From Rutstroemia sp. NJR-2017a BVV2 (Eukaryota > Ascomycota > Leotiomycetes > Helotiales > Rutstroemiaceae), in NCBI GenBank assembly GCA_002946415.1, contig NJPS01000006.1, forward strand, positions 868,001 to 932,000: DNA of 64,000 nucleotides, written 5' to 3'. Positions 48,552 through 63,213 of the stretch are shown here, one piece after another (position 1 is the stretch's first letter; each line of letters starts with the position of its first letter). The translations under genes were made by a program, and so were the position numbers. Under the pieces are notes generated by a model. It saw only the letters and a program-made list of their open reading frames with translations. It was not told the DNA's origin and made no database searches.

Positions 48552-50568
48552 ACTAATATATATATAACTATAAGAACTTTAAGTTTAAAGATTGGAATAA
48601 CTAATTATAATAGAATTCTATATAAGGAATTATATAATAGTTTAGTAATATTAATAGTATTAGTAATTCGAGATTATTAGAATTATTAGAATAACTAATA
48701 TAATAAAAACGAAGATTTATATAAATAGATAATATTTCTTTAATATATAGAATTTTGTATTTAATTTAAAAAATAATTTTAATAATTATTTAATTACTAA
48801 TCGATATTATTTTATTATTATATAATTCCTTATTTAACTATTTTAATTCTAAATCTATTTAGTTTTCTAATTATTTTTATATAATTAGAAAATCGATAAT
48901 ATAATATTTTGAATATCTGAATTATTTCAAATATTAGATTATAAACTATATTTAGAATAAATAATACTTTAATATTATAATCTAGAAAATAATAAATAAT
49001 TACTTTAGTTATTATAATACTATTTATCGTAATAATCTAATTTATATAAATTAAAATTAATTTATCTAATATATTCTTAATAATATGTTGATATAATATA
49101 TTTTTCGCAATTTTCGAAATCAATTATAAATAATAATTAATTCTAGTATTAGATTTAGAAACTTAATAAATCTATAAGTTAACAAACTATAGTTTGATAT
49201 AATACTAATTATAGAAGTAATAGTAGTTTCGAGTTTGTTAGTATAAATAAAGATATATAAATACGAAACTAATATAGAAAAAATATATATAGAAAAGAAG
49301 AGGAAAATAGAAATAAAGATTATAAATAAGGTTTTTACAAAACTTAAATTTATAAAGAAAGAAAAGAAAATATAGAATATAATCTAAGAACTAGTAAAAG
49401 AATAAGAAAATCAAAATAGAAAATAAGTATTTTATAAATATATAGAAAAGATATTTACAAAGTTTAAAAAAGAAAAGAAAAATATTTTATATAAGAATCT
49501 AAAAAGAATCTAAACTAATATAACTAAGAATAGTTTACTAATATATAAAGAATATAAAATACTATTTATAATAAAAGATAAAATTATATTTACAAAACCG
49601 AACAAGATCCTAATAAAGGAGATTAACTAAATAATAAATAAAAAGATAATATAAAGAATCTATATATTTCTGAAAAAAAAGATAATATTAGTATTTACTA
49701 TTAAAGAAACTAAAATAAAATAATAAAATAGAGTAAAGTTAAGAAAAGTATTTAGTAAAAATATCGAAAATAAGAAATAGATAGTAAATATAGTAATATT
49801 CGAGATATTTAGATAGATAATTATAAAGTTTATAAATAATCAATTTTTTGAAAAAGTAGAAAAACAAAATCTTAGAATATAAGCAAAATATATAATAGTT
49901 ATCAGAATTAATAAAAATAAAGAAAATATAATATTAATACTTAGTTTTAGTATTAATAAAGAAGTAAATAAAGTAGTTAACTAGAAAATATTATAGAATA
50001 ATATATTTCTATTAACTAAATAATATATTAAAGAGATATTAACTTCGCAATATTTTAAATATCAAAAATATAACTATAGAGCAAAATAGTATATTACTAT
50101 TTAAAAGTACTATATATAATATATAAATATAAGATATAATATTAAGTTATATCTGATTATAAAATTAGTAGTAACTAAGAGTTATATAAATTATAGTATA
50201 GTAAGATATAATATAATTGATAAAATCTATCTATATAACTAGTAAGATTAATATAAAGTTATTTAGATATATATAAAAAAAAAGAGAAAATATCTAATAA
50301 ATAAGTTTCGATTTCAATTTAGTCTTTAAATAAATAAATAGTTTACTTTAAGTTCAAGTAATATAAATAAATCCGAATTTATAATTATAAGTTATAAATA
50401 GATATATTATAGAAGAAAACTACTAATAATAAATATAATAAATATAACTAAAATAATCTTAATTAATAAATTCTTTTTAGATCTTAATCTAAATATTTAA
50501 TTAAATATAATATCAAATTTACTAAATATCTTTAGATTTATTTAGAATATCGAGATAAATATAGAAAT
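48552..50568 (+). mobile_element. Element C, 5' part: A-like LTR and leader/gag region
   Basis: The LTR is roughly 48552-48905. It is a distant relative of the A-type LTR, with the same order of motifs (AAGAACTTTAAG, TATATAA..AGATAAT, CGATATTATTTTATT), followed by the TTTTGAATATCT leader start that also follows the A and D 5' LTRs. The remaining 1.6 kb is extremely AT-rich; by position it should be gag, but I cannot identify motifs. It is cut at about 50569 by element B'', and its right half lies outside the window, so exact ends are uncertain. Confidence 0.6.
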
Positions 50569-53500
50569 TATAACGAATTTCATAATTATAGTTTAGAGCT
50601 AGTTTTCTATCTAAAGCTTGTTTAGTCAAACTCCTTATCTAAGCTACTATAATATTAGTATACTATATACTTTGTATATAATTAATCTTCTATATTTAAA
50701 TTCTTCAAGTTCTATAGCTTTCTTAGTTTTTTAATTATTAATTCTAAAGCTAAATTTATTCTATTATTAAAGGTTCATTATATTATTAACAATTTATAAC
50801 CTTACTAGCTATACTAGTAGCTATTTAAATAATATCAGTTATTTATCTTTCTTTATCTCTGATTATCCTGATTACTAAATAATAAGAATAAATCTATTCC
50901 AAGAGATCCTTGATATAAAATAATTATCAATAACCTTTATAATATATTTTCTATTTAACAATAGTAATAATAATAAATAGAATACCTTCTAAATATTTAA
51001 TTAATATCTATTTTACTACTAGTAGTACTCTATCTTCTAGACAATATATCGATATCTAAGAAGAAGCTAGTATAGATAATAATAATAATAGTAGAGATTA
51101 GAATAGAACCTTCTCTCAATAAAAGATATAAAGCTCAATATCTAGTATTACTACTCTCCGAACTATTAATAAAAATACCGATAACCAAGTAAGTATACTA
51201 ATACTAGAAAAGCAGAATATCTTCTTTATAAAGTAATTATAAGAACTTTCTAAAAAAGTTAATAAACTAAGAAGTATTCAATTATCAATTAAGCAGATTA
51301 TATTAATATCTTCAATAAGAGAATATATATATTTCTCCTAAGATACTTTATATATAGCAAATATATATAAGATATAGTAATAACTCTATATATAAATCTA
51401 CAACTTATCTATATCGATCAACTTAGCTCTTTACTATCCTAAGGTAATAGATCTATATAATAAACTAAATAATAATATAAATATTAAACCGAGTTTATAG
51501 AAAGTATTTATATTAGAATAACTCGAGATTTACTAGTATATACTATCAACTAAGAATTTCCGATAATAATATATCTTAGAGTAGATATAGGATATAGTAC
51601 TAGTATACCTCGAAAGATTATATCTATAATAATTCCTCTTTTTGACAACTATATAGCTTATCGAATCAATAATAACTTTCTTAATTAATCTGATAGAAAT
51701 ATAATATATAGTCGATAAATATTATATACTTTATATAGATAACTTAAGCTTTACTAAGTTCTACTAGTAGTTTATACTACTTATTATTATTATAGGTATT
51801 ATAGATAAATATATTCTTTATTAGGATCTGATTATTAAAGTTATCGAGTTCTATCAATATATTATAGATATAGGATATATAACTAGCTAATCCCTTGAAG
51901 GCGATATATAGATTTACTAATAGTTCGAAATAAATAAAGTAGGAATTAAGGTTATAAATACTATATATTCTGGTATCTCTATTAGCAACTTTACTTATAG
52001 ATTATAAAGTAGATCTTATACTATAAATAAGAATAAATTAACTATCTAAGCAAAGCAACTTAATATTTTATATATATATATATTCGCGAACCTATATCTT
52101 AGTATTCTTATATCTATTAATACCTTATAGTATTTTATATTTTATTGTAATATCTTTATTTTTCAACAAAATAATATATAATATTACTTTATCTTCTTAG
52201 ATAACTATAGTAGAGATCGAGCTAGGTTCTATATCTTCTATATTATAGATATAATTGAATATTCGGAGATAGATAAAAATCAAGAAATCTTTATAGATAT
52301 CTAGGAGGATCTTATTATAACTGAAATAGAGATAATTATTTATATAGTTTATAAAGAAATAAATTAGATAAAAAATACTATTTAATAAAAAACTCTTTTC
52401 TAGATAAACTAAGAGATATAAGATATTTGGATCTTATTATCTTAATAAGAAGAAAGTATATAATATTTCTATATATTTTAATAAAGAATAGTTTCTTCTT
52501 CTAATCCAAAACTCTTATTAACTTAGAAATAAATAGTTTTGTATTTATTAATATATCTTTCTTTAAATATCTTTTTTTTATTCTAAAATCTATCTTTAAG
52601 TATTTGAAATCCTTCTTATAGATCAAGAGCTATAATAGTATTAAAAGTTAGAAGATTATATATTATACTTTAATTAATCTTATAGTTGATAACTATATAT
52701 AATTATTTACCTTCTTTTTAATTACTTACTTTAGATCCTAATATATTATCTTAGAATAATAATAGTTTGCTAAATATTATATATTTCTAAACTATATATA
52801 TTATTAATTTAAGTAGTTAGTTGATCTATTTTATATATTCAATTACTTTATCAACTTCGAAGTATAACTAAATAATAATAAATTTATAATTAACTATTTT
52901 TACTAAACTGATATCGATTGAAGAGATAGATAATTAGATATATTCTAGAAAAAGAAATATTTTCTAACTTAGACTAAAATAGTTAATATAATTATTCTAC
53001 TTTATAAACTAACCGAAAAATATTTACCTAAACTAGAATTAAACTTTATCTTTTCTGATTTTGTTCTATCTAGTAAATTGAATTTTAGTATAGCTAAAGT
53101 AGTTCCAATTAGTACTAAGTTATTTTATAAGAAATTAGTAAAGCTAAATACTATCAAAATAGAAAAGAAATTAAGAATAATAGAAATATTATTTCCTTTA
53201 GCTTCTAAATATTCTCTAAAGCCTTTTTAGATATCTTTTACTATATATAAACTTTCTATTATTAAAATTTATACTATTTCGGATACTATTTTAAATACTA
53301 TTTACAAAAGATATAGTAACTATAAATTATTTATTATAACTTTGCAAAAATTAAATAGTTTAATCGATTAATATCGAGATATTTAGAATAAAAAGTAGTA
53401 GAAAATAACTTTTATAATCTAGTTTCTCTCTCTTTAATCCAAATAAGATATAATATATATATTATTATAAATAGATATTACCAAGCTACTAATCTCTAAT

Positions 53501-55468
53501 AAATATATTAATTATATTTATATCTTCTTTAAAGCCGAATCAGATATCTTACTACTCTACTATCTTTATAACTATAAGATTTATTTAGAGAATAATAGTA
53601 AAAAAGTACTAAAGTATAATCTGTTTTATAAGATATTATTTGAAGAACTTGAGATTATCAAGAAATATCTTATAGAGAATTTATCAAAAGATTTTATTGA
53701 ACTTAATTAAGTACTATTTATAGTTTCTATTTTCTTCATTAAGAAACCTATAGATAGATTATATTTCTATATCGATTTTCGAATACTTAATACCTTTATC
53801 TACAAAGATCGATACTTACTACTTCTGATTAACAAAATATTTACTAGTATTATAAATACAAAGATCTTTACTAAACTGGATATTTATTAAATCTTCTACT
53901 ATATTCAAATAGATCTTATTTCGGAAAAATATACTATCTTTCAGATATATTATAGAATATATAAATATAAAGTTATATCTTTCGAATTAACAAATAACTT
54001 TATAACTTATTAGTATTATATAAATAATATATTTTTCAACTATCTAAATATATTCTATATTACTTATTTAGATAATATTCTAATTTATTCTGAAAATAAA
54101 CTAGAATATATAATATATATAAAGCTAGTTCTATAATACTTCTAAGATATTAATCTCTAGACTAATATAAAGAAATACAAATTCGATATCAAATAGATAA
54201 GATATTTAGAATTTATTATCTTTATCGAAGGTATTAAAGTAGATCTAGAAAAAGTTATTATTATATATAAATAATAATACTTTAATATTATAAAAGATAT
54301 TTAATCTTTCTTAGACTTCTATAATTTCTATTATTAGTTTATTTATAACTTTAGTCTAATTGCAAAATCCTTGATTAATCTAATAAAAACCGGAATTTAT
54401 ATTAACTTTAATGAAAACTATTAATAAGTATTTAATATACTAAAAGAGATATTAATCTTGGCTTTTCTATTCAAATATTATAATTATATATTCTTTTATA
54501 TACTTGAAACCAATATATTAAATAGAGTTATAACTAGTATACTTTTATAGAAGTATAGAGATAATTATTTATTTATTACTTATTTCTTAAAAACTATATA
54601 AGTAATAGAGCTTAATTATAAAGTATATAATAAAGAAATACTAGTTATTATTAAATCATTCGCAAACTAGTATATCAAACTAATTAGTACCCTTTACTAG
54701 ATATATATCTATACTGATTATAAAGTACTAGAATACTTTATATTAATTAAATCTTTTAATACTTGTTAAGTATATTAAGCTGAATTATTTACTAACTACT
54801 ACTTCTTAATTATATACTATCCTAGAAAGTAGAACTCTCTAACTAATATTTTAACTTATAGAATAGATAAATTGGATTTCCAAAATAAAGTTAAGAAAGA
54901 GAAAAAAGTATAATAGTTATTAAAGAAAAAGTAATTAGATTCTTAGATAATTGTTATTCAAATATATATCTATTTCTGCGAAACTAACTTCTAACTATCT
55001 AAACTTTATAATATACCAAATCAATTTATTCTTATTATATATATTTTATAAATAAATCGAGAGACGAAAAGTTTATAATCTTTAAGAATTATATCGATTA
55101 TTAACTAAATTAAGTTTTTTATATAAAATAGTTTATTATTCTATAAAAGTTATTTAGTTATCTCTGATATAACTAATTTATATATCTTCCTAATCTGTAA
55201 AGTTTATAACTCTATAATAACTATATATCTTAGTATTCGAAAGATTACTTTGTTACTTATTTACTAATATTATTAATATAATCTTTAAGATAATATTACT
55301 ACTTATATATATAACTATTATATCTATTACTATAACTTAATACTAAGAGATAAGATATCTGGTTTACTATATCTCTTACCAATTCTTATATATATTTGAA
55401 AGTATATTATTATAGATTACTATAACTTCAATAAGAATAAATACAGATTTGATAATATATTAGTTATT
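50569..55468 (+). mobile_element. Element B'', left part, inserted in C and cut by A4
   Basis: It begins with a B-type LTR (about 50569-50782), recognised by TCTTCAAGTTC..TTTCTTAG words and by the leader (TTATTAACAATTTATAACC) that matches B and B'. The pol order follows: protease (about 52400-52600), reverse transcriptase (about 53600-54100), RNase H (about 54420-54850), and the integrase zinc-finger region (about 55230-55460). It is interrupted at 55469 by A4. The 3' LTR is not in the window. The sequence is more degraded than B'. Confidence 0.75.
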
Positions 55469-56018
55469 TGTTATAATATACTTAGAATAAGAGTTTAAGG
55501 ACTTTAGATTTAGAAAGTAATTAATTACTATTTAGTAAGATCAAACTATTATATAAAGATTATATAATAAAATAGAGTCCAGATATCTATATCTATAGTA
55601 TAGAGATAGGAAAAAGGTATCTATAATTATTAGTATACCTTTGTAAAGAATGGTATTATAGGAATAAGATATCTGGGAATGAATAGATATTAGAATAATC
55701 AATAATACTTTTAGTAGAACCTTAGACTAGAATTATATAATATCTTAGTAGTTTTTAATAGTTCTAGTAATAGGAATTAATAAGATTGATAAGATAGTAG
55801 AGAACGAAGATCTATATAATTAGATAGTTTTCCTTAATATATAGAGCTTCGTACTTAATAATAATTACTATTTATTTATCTACTATTATAATTACGATCG
55901 ATTTCCTATATAATTGTTATCAATAATAAATTTACGATAATACTATTAGTTATTATAACCTCTAGTACTCGAGATCCTAACCACTTCTATATAATTTAGA
56001 AGATAAATATTTGTAATA
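55469..56018 (+). repeat. 5' LTR of A4
   Basis: 550 bp, collinear with the A1 and A2 LTRs. The first two bases keep the TG end. Confidence 0.88.
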
Positions 56019-56265
56019 TTTTGAATACTTTTGTTACCTTATATACCGAATCAATATAGTTCCAAATAATATTATAATAGCTAGGCCTATAGGCCAACTA
56101 CCAGCTTTATTATCTACTACAAATATAACTATATCTCTACCAGATTATAATAGTGATATTGTTATAGTTTATAGTAATACCAATAACAAAGAAAGCAATA
56201 ACAACGATAACAAGCTAAAATAGTTTAGATTCTAGGAAATCTTGAAAATCGTATTACTAGATAAA

Positions 56266-56817
56266 TATTACGATATATCTAAAAATGAGAGTTTAAAGAT
56301 CTTAGACTTAAAGGATAATTAACTATTGTTCGATAAAGACGAACTATTATATAGAGATTATATAATAAAGTAAAGTCTAGATATCTATATCTATAATATA
56401 GAGATAGAGAAAAAGATATCTATAATTATCAGTATACCTATATAAGGAACGGTACTATAGGAATAAGGTATCTAGAAATAGATAGATATCAGAATAATTA
56501 ATAGTATCTTTAATAGAATCTTAGACTAGAATTATATGATATCCTAGTAGTTCCCAATAGTCTTAGTAGTAAGAATTGATAGAACTGATAGGATAGTAGA
56601 AAACGAAGATCTATATAACTAGATAGTTTTCCTTAGTATATAGAGCTTTATATTCAATAACAATTACTACTTGTTTATCTACTATTATAATTACAATCGA
56701 TTCCCTATATAACTATTATCAATAATAAACCTATAATAGTATTATTAGTTATTATAACCTCTAATACTCGAGATCCTAACTACTTCTATATAACTCAGAA
56801 GATAAGTATTTGTAATA
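56266..56817 (+). repeat. 5' LTR of A3
   Basis: 552 bp, starts TATTACGATATATCT, and pairs with 62662-63213. Confidence 0.9.
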
Positions 56818-59248
56818 CTTTGAGTATCTTTATTGTTTTATATACCAAATCGATATAGTTCTAAATAATACTATAATAGCTAGGCCTACAAGCTAGTTAC
56901 TAGCTTTATTATCTACTATAAATATAACTATATCTCCACCAGATCATAATAGTAATATCGCTATAGTTTATAATAATACTAATAACGAGGAAAGCGATAA
57001 CGATAACGATAAACCAAAAGAGTTCAGATTTCAAGAAATCTTGAAGATCGTGCTACCAGATAAATATAATAATAATAGAAGGAAATTGGAAACCTTTCTT
57101 TTACAATTAGGAATATATTTCAAATTTAATACTAATAAGTTCGATACCCAAAATACTAAGAATCTCTAGGCTACCTCTTATCTAAAAGATAAAGTAGTTA
57201 AATAGATTAAACCTTTTCTATCCAACTATTTCGAGAATAGCTATAATCTAGCTATAATAATAGTAACTACTATAATTATATTCGCAAACTATAAAGGATT
57301 TCGTAAAGAGATCAAACAAGTATTCGAGGATATCGATATTATAAGAACTATAGAACAATAACTTTTTAGCTTATAACAAACTAAATCTATAATCAATTAT
57401 ATAATAGAATTCCGAAAATATAGAAATCAAACTAACTAGGAAATAGTAGTACTATTTAGTTATTATATAAAAGGACTAAAGAGAAATATCAAACTTAAAC
57501 TATCTCGAAAAGACTTGATTGATAATATAAACAATCTGATCAAAGAAATTATTTATATCAATAATAGGGATTACAAATTTTAAAGAGAAATATACTTTAG
57601 TAATATAGATCAATACTCTCAACAATATCAACAAAATAAGAAAAGATTAAGGTTTTCCAAGAAATAATATACTAAGAAAGAGATTTATAATAACTCTATA
57701 TAACTAGATATAATAAGTTTAAAAAACAATCTTTCCTAGAACAAACGAAACTACTAATAAAAGTAAAAACTTTATTTTAAATACAGATTCCTAAGATACT
57801 AAGCAAAAGATTATCGAAAGAGATCTCAAAAAGTAAAGACCAAGTAAACTAACTAGAAAAGAAAGAAATAGCTTAAATCTATAATAGGATAAGATAGTAG
57901 CTAGATTATATCTAGATACTAATTAAATATAATAAGTAGTTATCGGATTACTCAAGAAATAGATTATATATAACTAATATAGATTACTTATTATAAAGAT
58001 TCTTATCTAATTCACAAAATAGATAAGAAGAAAGTAAACTAGTATCCAAAAAAGTTTAGTAACAAGAAAACTATTACTTAAGACAAACCTCCAAAATAGA
58101 AAGAAATATAGTTTCTAGAAAAAATCAGTTACTATAAAACTAGATCTTGGAAACAAAAGGAATTTATAGATTTATTAGATAATAACAGATTCTGAAACAA
58201 CTTTTGGAATATCCGAGGTTAACTAATTGTAGATTATTACTATAAGTTGGAACTTGAGATCAGCTTTATTAAGATATAAAGAGAAATTCGAACCTATTAG
58301 AAGTTTAGAGAGTTTCAATAATATAATCTACTAAATAATAAAGAGGTTTAGGAAATTATTTACCAATATAGTTATAAGGATCAATAAAATATATTATTAT
58401 AAGAATTAATTTAACTATAAAGAATAGTATTATAGGTCTTCAGATATAAAATATCTACCAAATATATCGATATTCCTATTAGATAAATCTTCAGAGTAAG
58501 GACTAGAACGAATCTAAATATAATCTAGAAAGATATAATCGATACTTAGAAGAGGTTCTTTGATTTTATAAAAAGTAGTAAACCTAAGATTATAAATCGA
58601 AATCAGAAAAGAATTAATTAGAAATAACTTACCAAAAGTATAAGTAAAGAGCTAGTTAAGGAACTTAAGGCTACTTTAGGATCGGGATAGATCCTTTGCG
58701 AAATATATATAAATAGGTATTTGCTCCGAGTAATAATAGATTTAGAAGTAACAAAGAATTTTATAATACTAGAAACTATAATATCAGCAAAATTGCAAAT
58801 TCTCGAGAAACCAGTTCTATATAAGCTCTATTTTATCAACGAATAATTAGCTAAAGAGGATAGATTAATTTAATACGAAATATAAGAATTTGAGATATAG
58901 CTAGAATAATATTCTAAATAGATAAAAATAGATTTGGTTTTACTAAGAGGATATCAACTAATTTTGGGAATATTATAGCTAAAGAACTATAACCTATATA
59001 TCAACTGAATTACAATAACTATATAATACAATAAGTATAAGTATAAAACAAAGTTTGTATAAAGTCTTACAAGATTAGTATCTAGTTAGGAGCTGAAAAT
59101 AATATATTTATCAAGGTTGGATATCTTAGCCCAGGATCCTCTACTGAAGGATATACTAGTATAGTACTAGAAATATATCGAGATCTTCAAGGAAAGATCT
59201 TATAAAGATATTTTACCAAAGTATCAACTTTGGGATTATAAAATAAAA

Positions 59249-59503
59249 TTGGAAGAAGAAAAGGAACTATTATTCTTACTAATTATATCACTATTAGAAG
59301 AGAAATTCAGAATACTTCAAGAATATATTATAGAAAATTTAACAAAAGGATTTATCAAGGAATCCTATTTACCTATAGGTATACCAATCTTCTTTATATC
59401 TAAACTCTATAATATAAAATTAAGATTAGTTATCGACTACCGAAAACTGAATACTATTACTATTAAAGATCGATATATATTACTATTAGCTAGTAAGCTA
59501 TAA
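59249..59503 (+). pseudogene. Reverse transcriptase fragment of A3
   Basis: An 84-codon open stretch with ENLTKGFIKESYLPIGIPIF and LVIDYRKLNTITIKDRYILL, the conserved fingers block of gypsy reverse transcriptase. Confidence 0.88.
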
Positions 59504-62500
59504 GATCGAATCGGGAAAACTAAATATTTCACTAAATTGGATCAGTATATAGAATTCAACCTAATCCGAATCAAGGAAGGAGATAAGTAGAAAATAGTAT
59601 TTTATATATAATATAGATACTACAAATATCAAATTATATCTTTCAGGCTCACCAATATACCTATAATATATATATATTTAGTTAATAACTTATTGAGAAA
59701 GTATCTCGATAACTATTATATAATATATTTGGACGATATCTTAATCTTTACCAAGATCCTTGAAGAATATATCAAGATTATATAGAAGATATTATAGATT
59801 CTAATAGATATAGATATCCTATTCAAATTTTCAAAATACAAATTTTATATTACCAAAACCGAATTCTTAGAATATATTATTAGGATTTATAAACTCGAAA
59901 TAAGTTTAAGAAAAGTAAAAGAAGTTTTGGAGTAGATATAGTTTATTATAGTTAAAGAAATATAATTATTTTTGGGATTTATAAACTTCTATAAATGATT
60001 TATCAAAGATTATTCGAAAATCGTAGTATTACTTACAGAACTAACTAAGAAGGATTATAAATATAAATAAAGTAGTATAATACAAAAAATATTTGAGATT
60101 CTCAAATAAGCCTTTATATAAATACTAGTTCTTATTACTTTCGATCTAGAACTACCGATCACTATTGAGATAGATATATCGGATTATATATTAGAAGTAA
60201 TCCTTAGCTAACTAGATAAGGATAAGAAGTTACAACTAATAATATATTATTCAAAAAAGCTTCAACTAACTAAACTAAACTATGAAATTTATGATAAAGA
60301 GTTTCTAGCAATTATTAATACTTTTAGAAAATAGAGAGTTTATCTCGAAGAATTTAAATATATAATCTAGATTTACTTAGATTACAAGAATTTAGTATAC
60401 TTTATAATAACCAAAGTTCTAAATAGATAATAAATACAATAAGTAGAAATACTAGCTATATACAATTTCAAGATACTATATATCAAAGGAAACGAAAACA
60501 TTAGAGCCGATATACTTAGTAGAAAACCGAAATATCTAGAAAATAAGATATATAAATTATATATTATATTTCGCCAGAATAGAGATTCGTTAGTATTTAA
60601 CTTAGCTTAGTTAGCTATAATAATATCACTTTATAACAACTATTTAGAAAAGCAAGTATAAGAATACTATAGAAATAATTCTATTATAAAACGAATATTA
60701 GAACAACTAGATAAGAGATTTACAATTAAAGATAGTATTATATACTTCTATAAGAAGATATATATCTCTTCGACTTTGGTCAAATAGTTTACTTAGGAAT
60801 AGTATAAACTACTAGCTTATAGATATTAAGGAATTATAAAGATATTTGCAAGAATCAAGGCAAACTTATATTTTCCATAAATAAGAAAGATAGTTGAAGA
60901 AGTTATCGGAAACTATAATATCTATATATAAAATAAAACCTTATAGTATATTCTATATAGTTAGCTTAAAACTCTAGATATACTTTCTCAGCTATAAAAG
61001 TCTATTATATAGAACTTTATAGTTAAACTACTATCTTCGAAGAACTTAATAATAGAAGTAATATATAACTTTATTCTGGTTATAATAGATCGATTAACCA
61101 AGTTTGGATATATAGTTCTATACAAAGAAAATAGTATAGCTGAAGACTTAGCTTATATATTTTTACAAATGATAATCAGTATATATAGTATACCAGAAGA
61201 AATCATTTCAGATCAAGATAAATTCTTTATATCAAAGTTTTGGTAGATACTTATAGTACTACTAGAGATCAAAAGAAAGCTTTCAATAGTATTCTATTTA
61301 TAAATAGATAGCTAGATAGAATAATTGAACCAAACTATAGAACAATATTTATATTGTTATATAAATTATCGATAGGATAATTGGATAGAATTACTATTAC
61401 TTATATAATTCATATATAATATATCCGAAACTGCAATAATAAATATATTACTAGTATATACTAACTTTAGGTTCAAACCAAAGATATATAATACCTAGCT
61501 TCCAGATATAGTAAACTCAGATATCGATATAACAAAAGTAGAAGATTTAAAGAATTTATACAAATAACTATTACTCGATATCAAGTTCATTATATAATGA
61601 ACAATATAATATTACAATCAGAAGTATAATATAGAATTAATACTTAAGAAGGAGAATAAAGTTTACTTTCTTAAACGAAATATCAATACGAAAAAACCAA
61701 ACAATAAACTAAACTATAAGAAATTAGAATTCTTCAAGATTAGTAAAACAGTTAGATTAATCAATTATTACTTAGAGTTACTACAAATAATAAATATATA
61801 TCTAGTATTTTATATTTCACTTTTTGAACTAGTACTACTAGAAATACCAAATATACCTTATACCGAAATTGAATTAGTTAACTTAAATACTGAATATGAA
61901 GTTGAAAAGATACTAAATCAAAAGTATATTAGAAGAAAGCTTTATTATTTGATTAAATAGAAAGGATATCTATATTCAGAAAATATATAGAAACTAATCA
62001 AGAACCTGAACTATCTATAAGATCTAGAGAAATTCTATCTAAAGAACTTTTAGCTTCCAACCAAATAACTAATTCAGAATTACTTATCGGAAAAAGTTTG
62101 AAAATCGAAAAGTTGATCTCGGAAAAACTAGATACCTAAAAAGCTTATTTAGTTTACTTAGTTTATTTCTTTTCTAATCTCTTTTTCTTCTCAAACTTCT
62201 CTAGTATATCTATTATATATAGATTATATTATAATATTTTTCCAGTTTTCTCTTTTAGTTTTCACTATTGTTTCCTTAAACAAAGAATCTTCACTATAAT
62301 TTCTTCCTCCTTAGTCTCCAAATAAGCTTCTTTATACTATATTGCTATCTAGGAAGAAACAGAAGTTCCAAATATATTATAAGAATTATAACTAATACTT
62401 TTGGTATATTCCCTATAACGATCTATTTTAGAAAGAATATAATATTCTAAATTCTTCTCAGAATAATAAAAATACTTTATTAATATTATCTTTTCTTTCT

Positions 62501-62661
62501 CTTTTATCCAAAGATAAATTGAATAACGATTTCTTAAGGATTTGGATAATTCCTTAAATATAATAAAAAAGAAAAAAGCGAAATATTTATTAGAAGCTTA
62601 AGTAGGTACTCTATACTATTATAATAAGTATTAAGGTAATACTAGACTAGAAAGAGGATAA

Positions 62662-63213
62662 TATTATAATATATTTAAAAATGAGAATCTAAGAACCTTA
62701 GACTTAGAGAATAACTAACCATTATTCGATAGAAACGAACTATTATATAAAGATTATATAATAAAGTAGAGTTTAGATATCTATATCTATAATATAGAGA
62801 TAGGGAAAAAGGTATCTACAATTATCGATATATCTATATAAGGAATAGTATTATAAAAATAAGATACCTAGGAATAGATAAGTATTAGAGTAATTAATAA
62901 TATCTTTAGTAGAATCTCAGACCAGAATTATATAATATCCTAGTAGTTCCTAATAATCCTAGTAGTAGGAATTAATAGAACTAATAAGATAATAGAGAAT
63001 AAAGATCTATATAACTAGATAGTTTTTCTTAGTATATAGAGCTTTATACTTAATAATAATTACTACTTGTTTATCTATTATTACAATTACGATCGATTCT
63101 CTATATAACTGTTATTAACAATAAACCTATAATAGTATTATTAGTTGTTGCGACTTCTAGTATTCAAGACCCTGATTATTTTTATATAACTTAGAAGATA
63201 AGTATTTATAACA
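62662..63213 (+). repeat. 3' LTR of A3
   Basis: 552 bp, preceded by the purine tract AGAAAGAGGATAA, ends GTATTTATAACA, followed by ATAAA. Confidence 0.9.

Larger units (their letters stand above)
56266..63213 (+). mobile_element. Ty3/gypsy chromovirus A3, complete, nested in A4 gag
   Basis: LTRs at 56266-56817 and 62662-63213 (552 bp), flanked by identical ATAAA (56261-56265 and 63214-63218). The 3' LTR still ends in TAACA, confirming the original LTR terminus. The LTR differs from A1/A2 near its start (AAAAATGAGAG), so this is a subfamily. Internal order: gag (about 57000-57800), protease, reverse transcriptase (about 59240-59800, with YLDDILIF intact near 59727-59750), RNase H, integrase, chromodomain (about 61880-62060), polypurine tract and 3' LTR. 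Frames are broken by stops but less densely than in C or B''. Confidence 0.92.

Noticed and set aside
48906..50568. Hidden genes in the very AT-rich part of element C
   Set aside because: Dense stops in all frames and no conserved motifs; best explained as an old, heavily mutated transposon interior.
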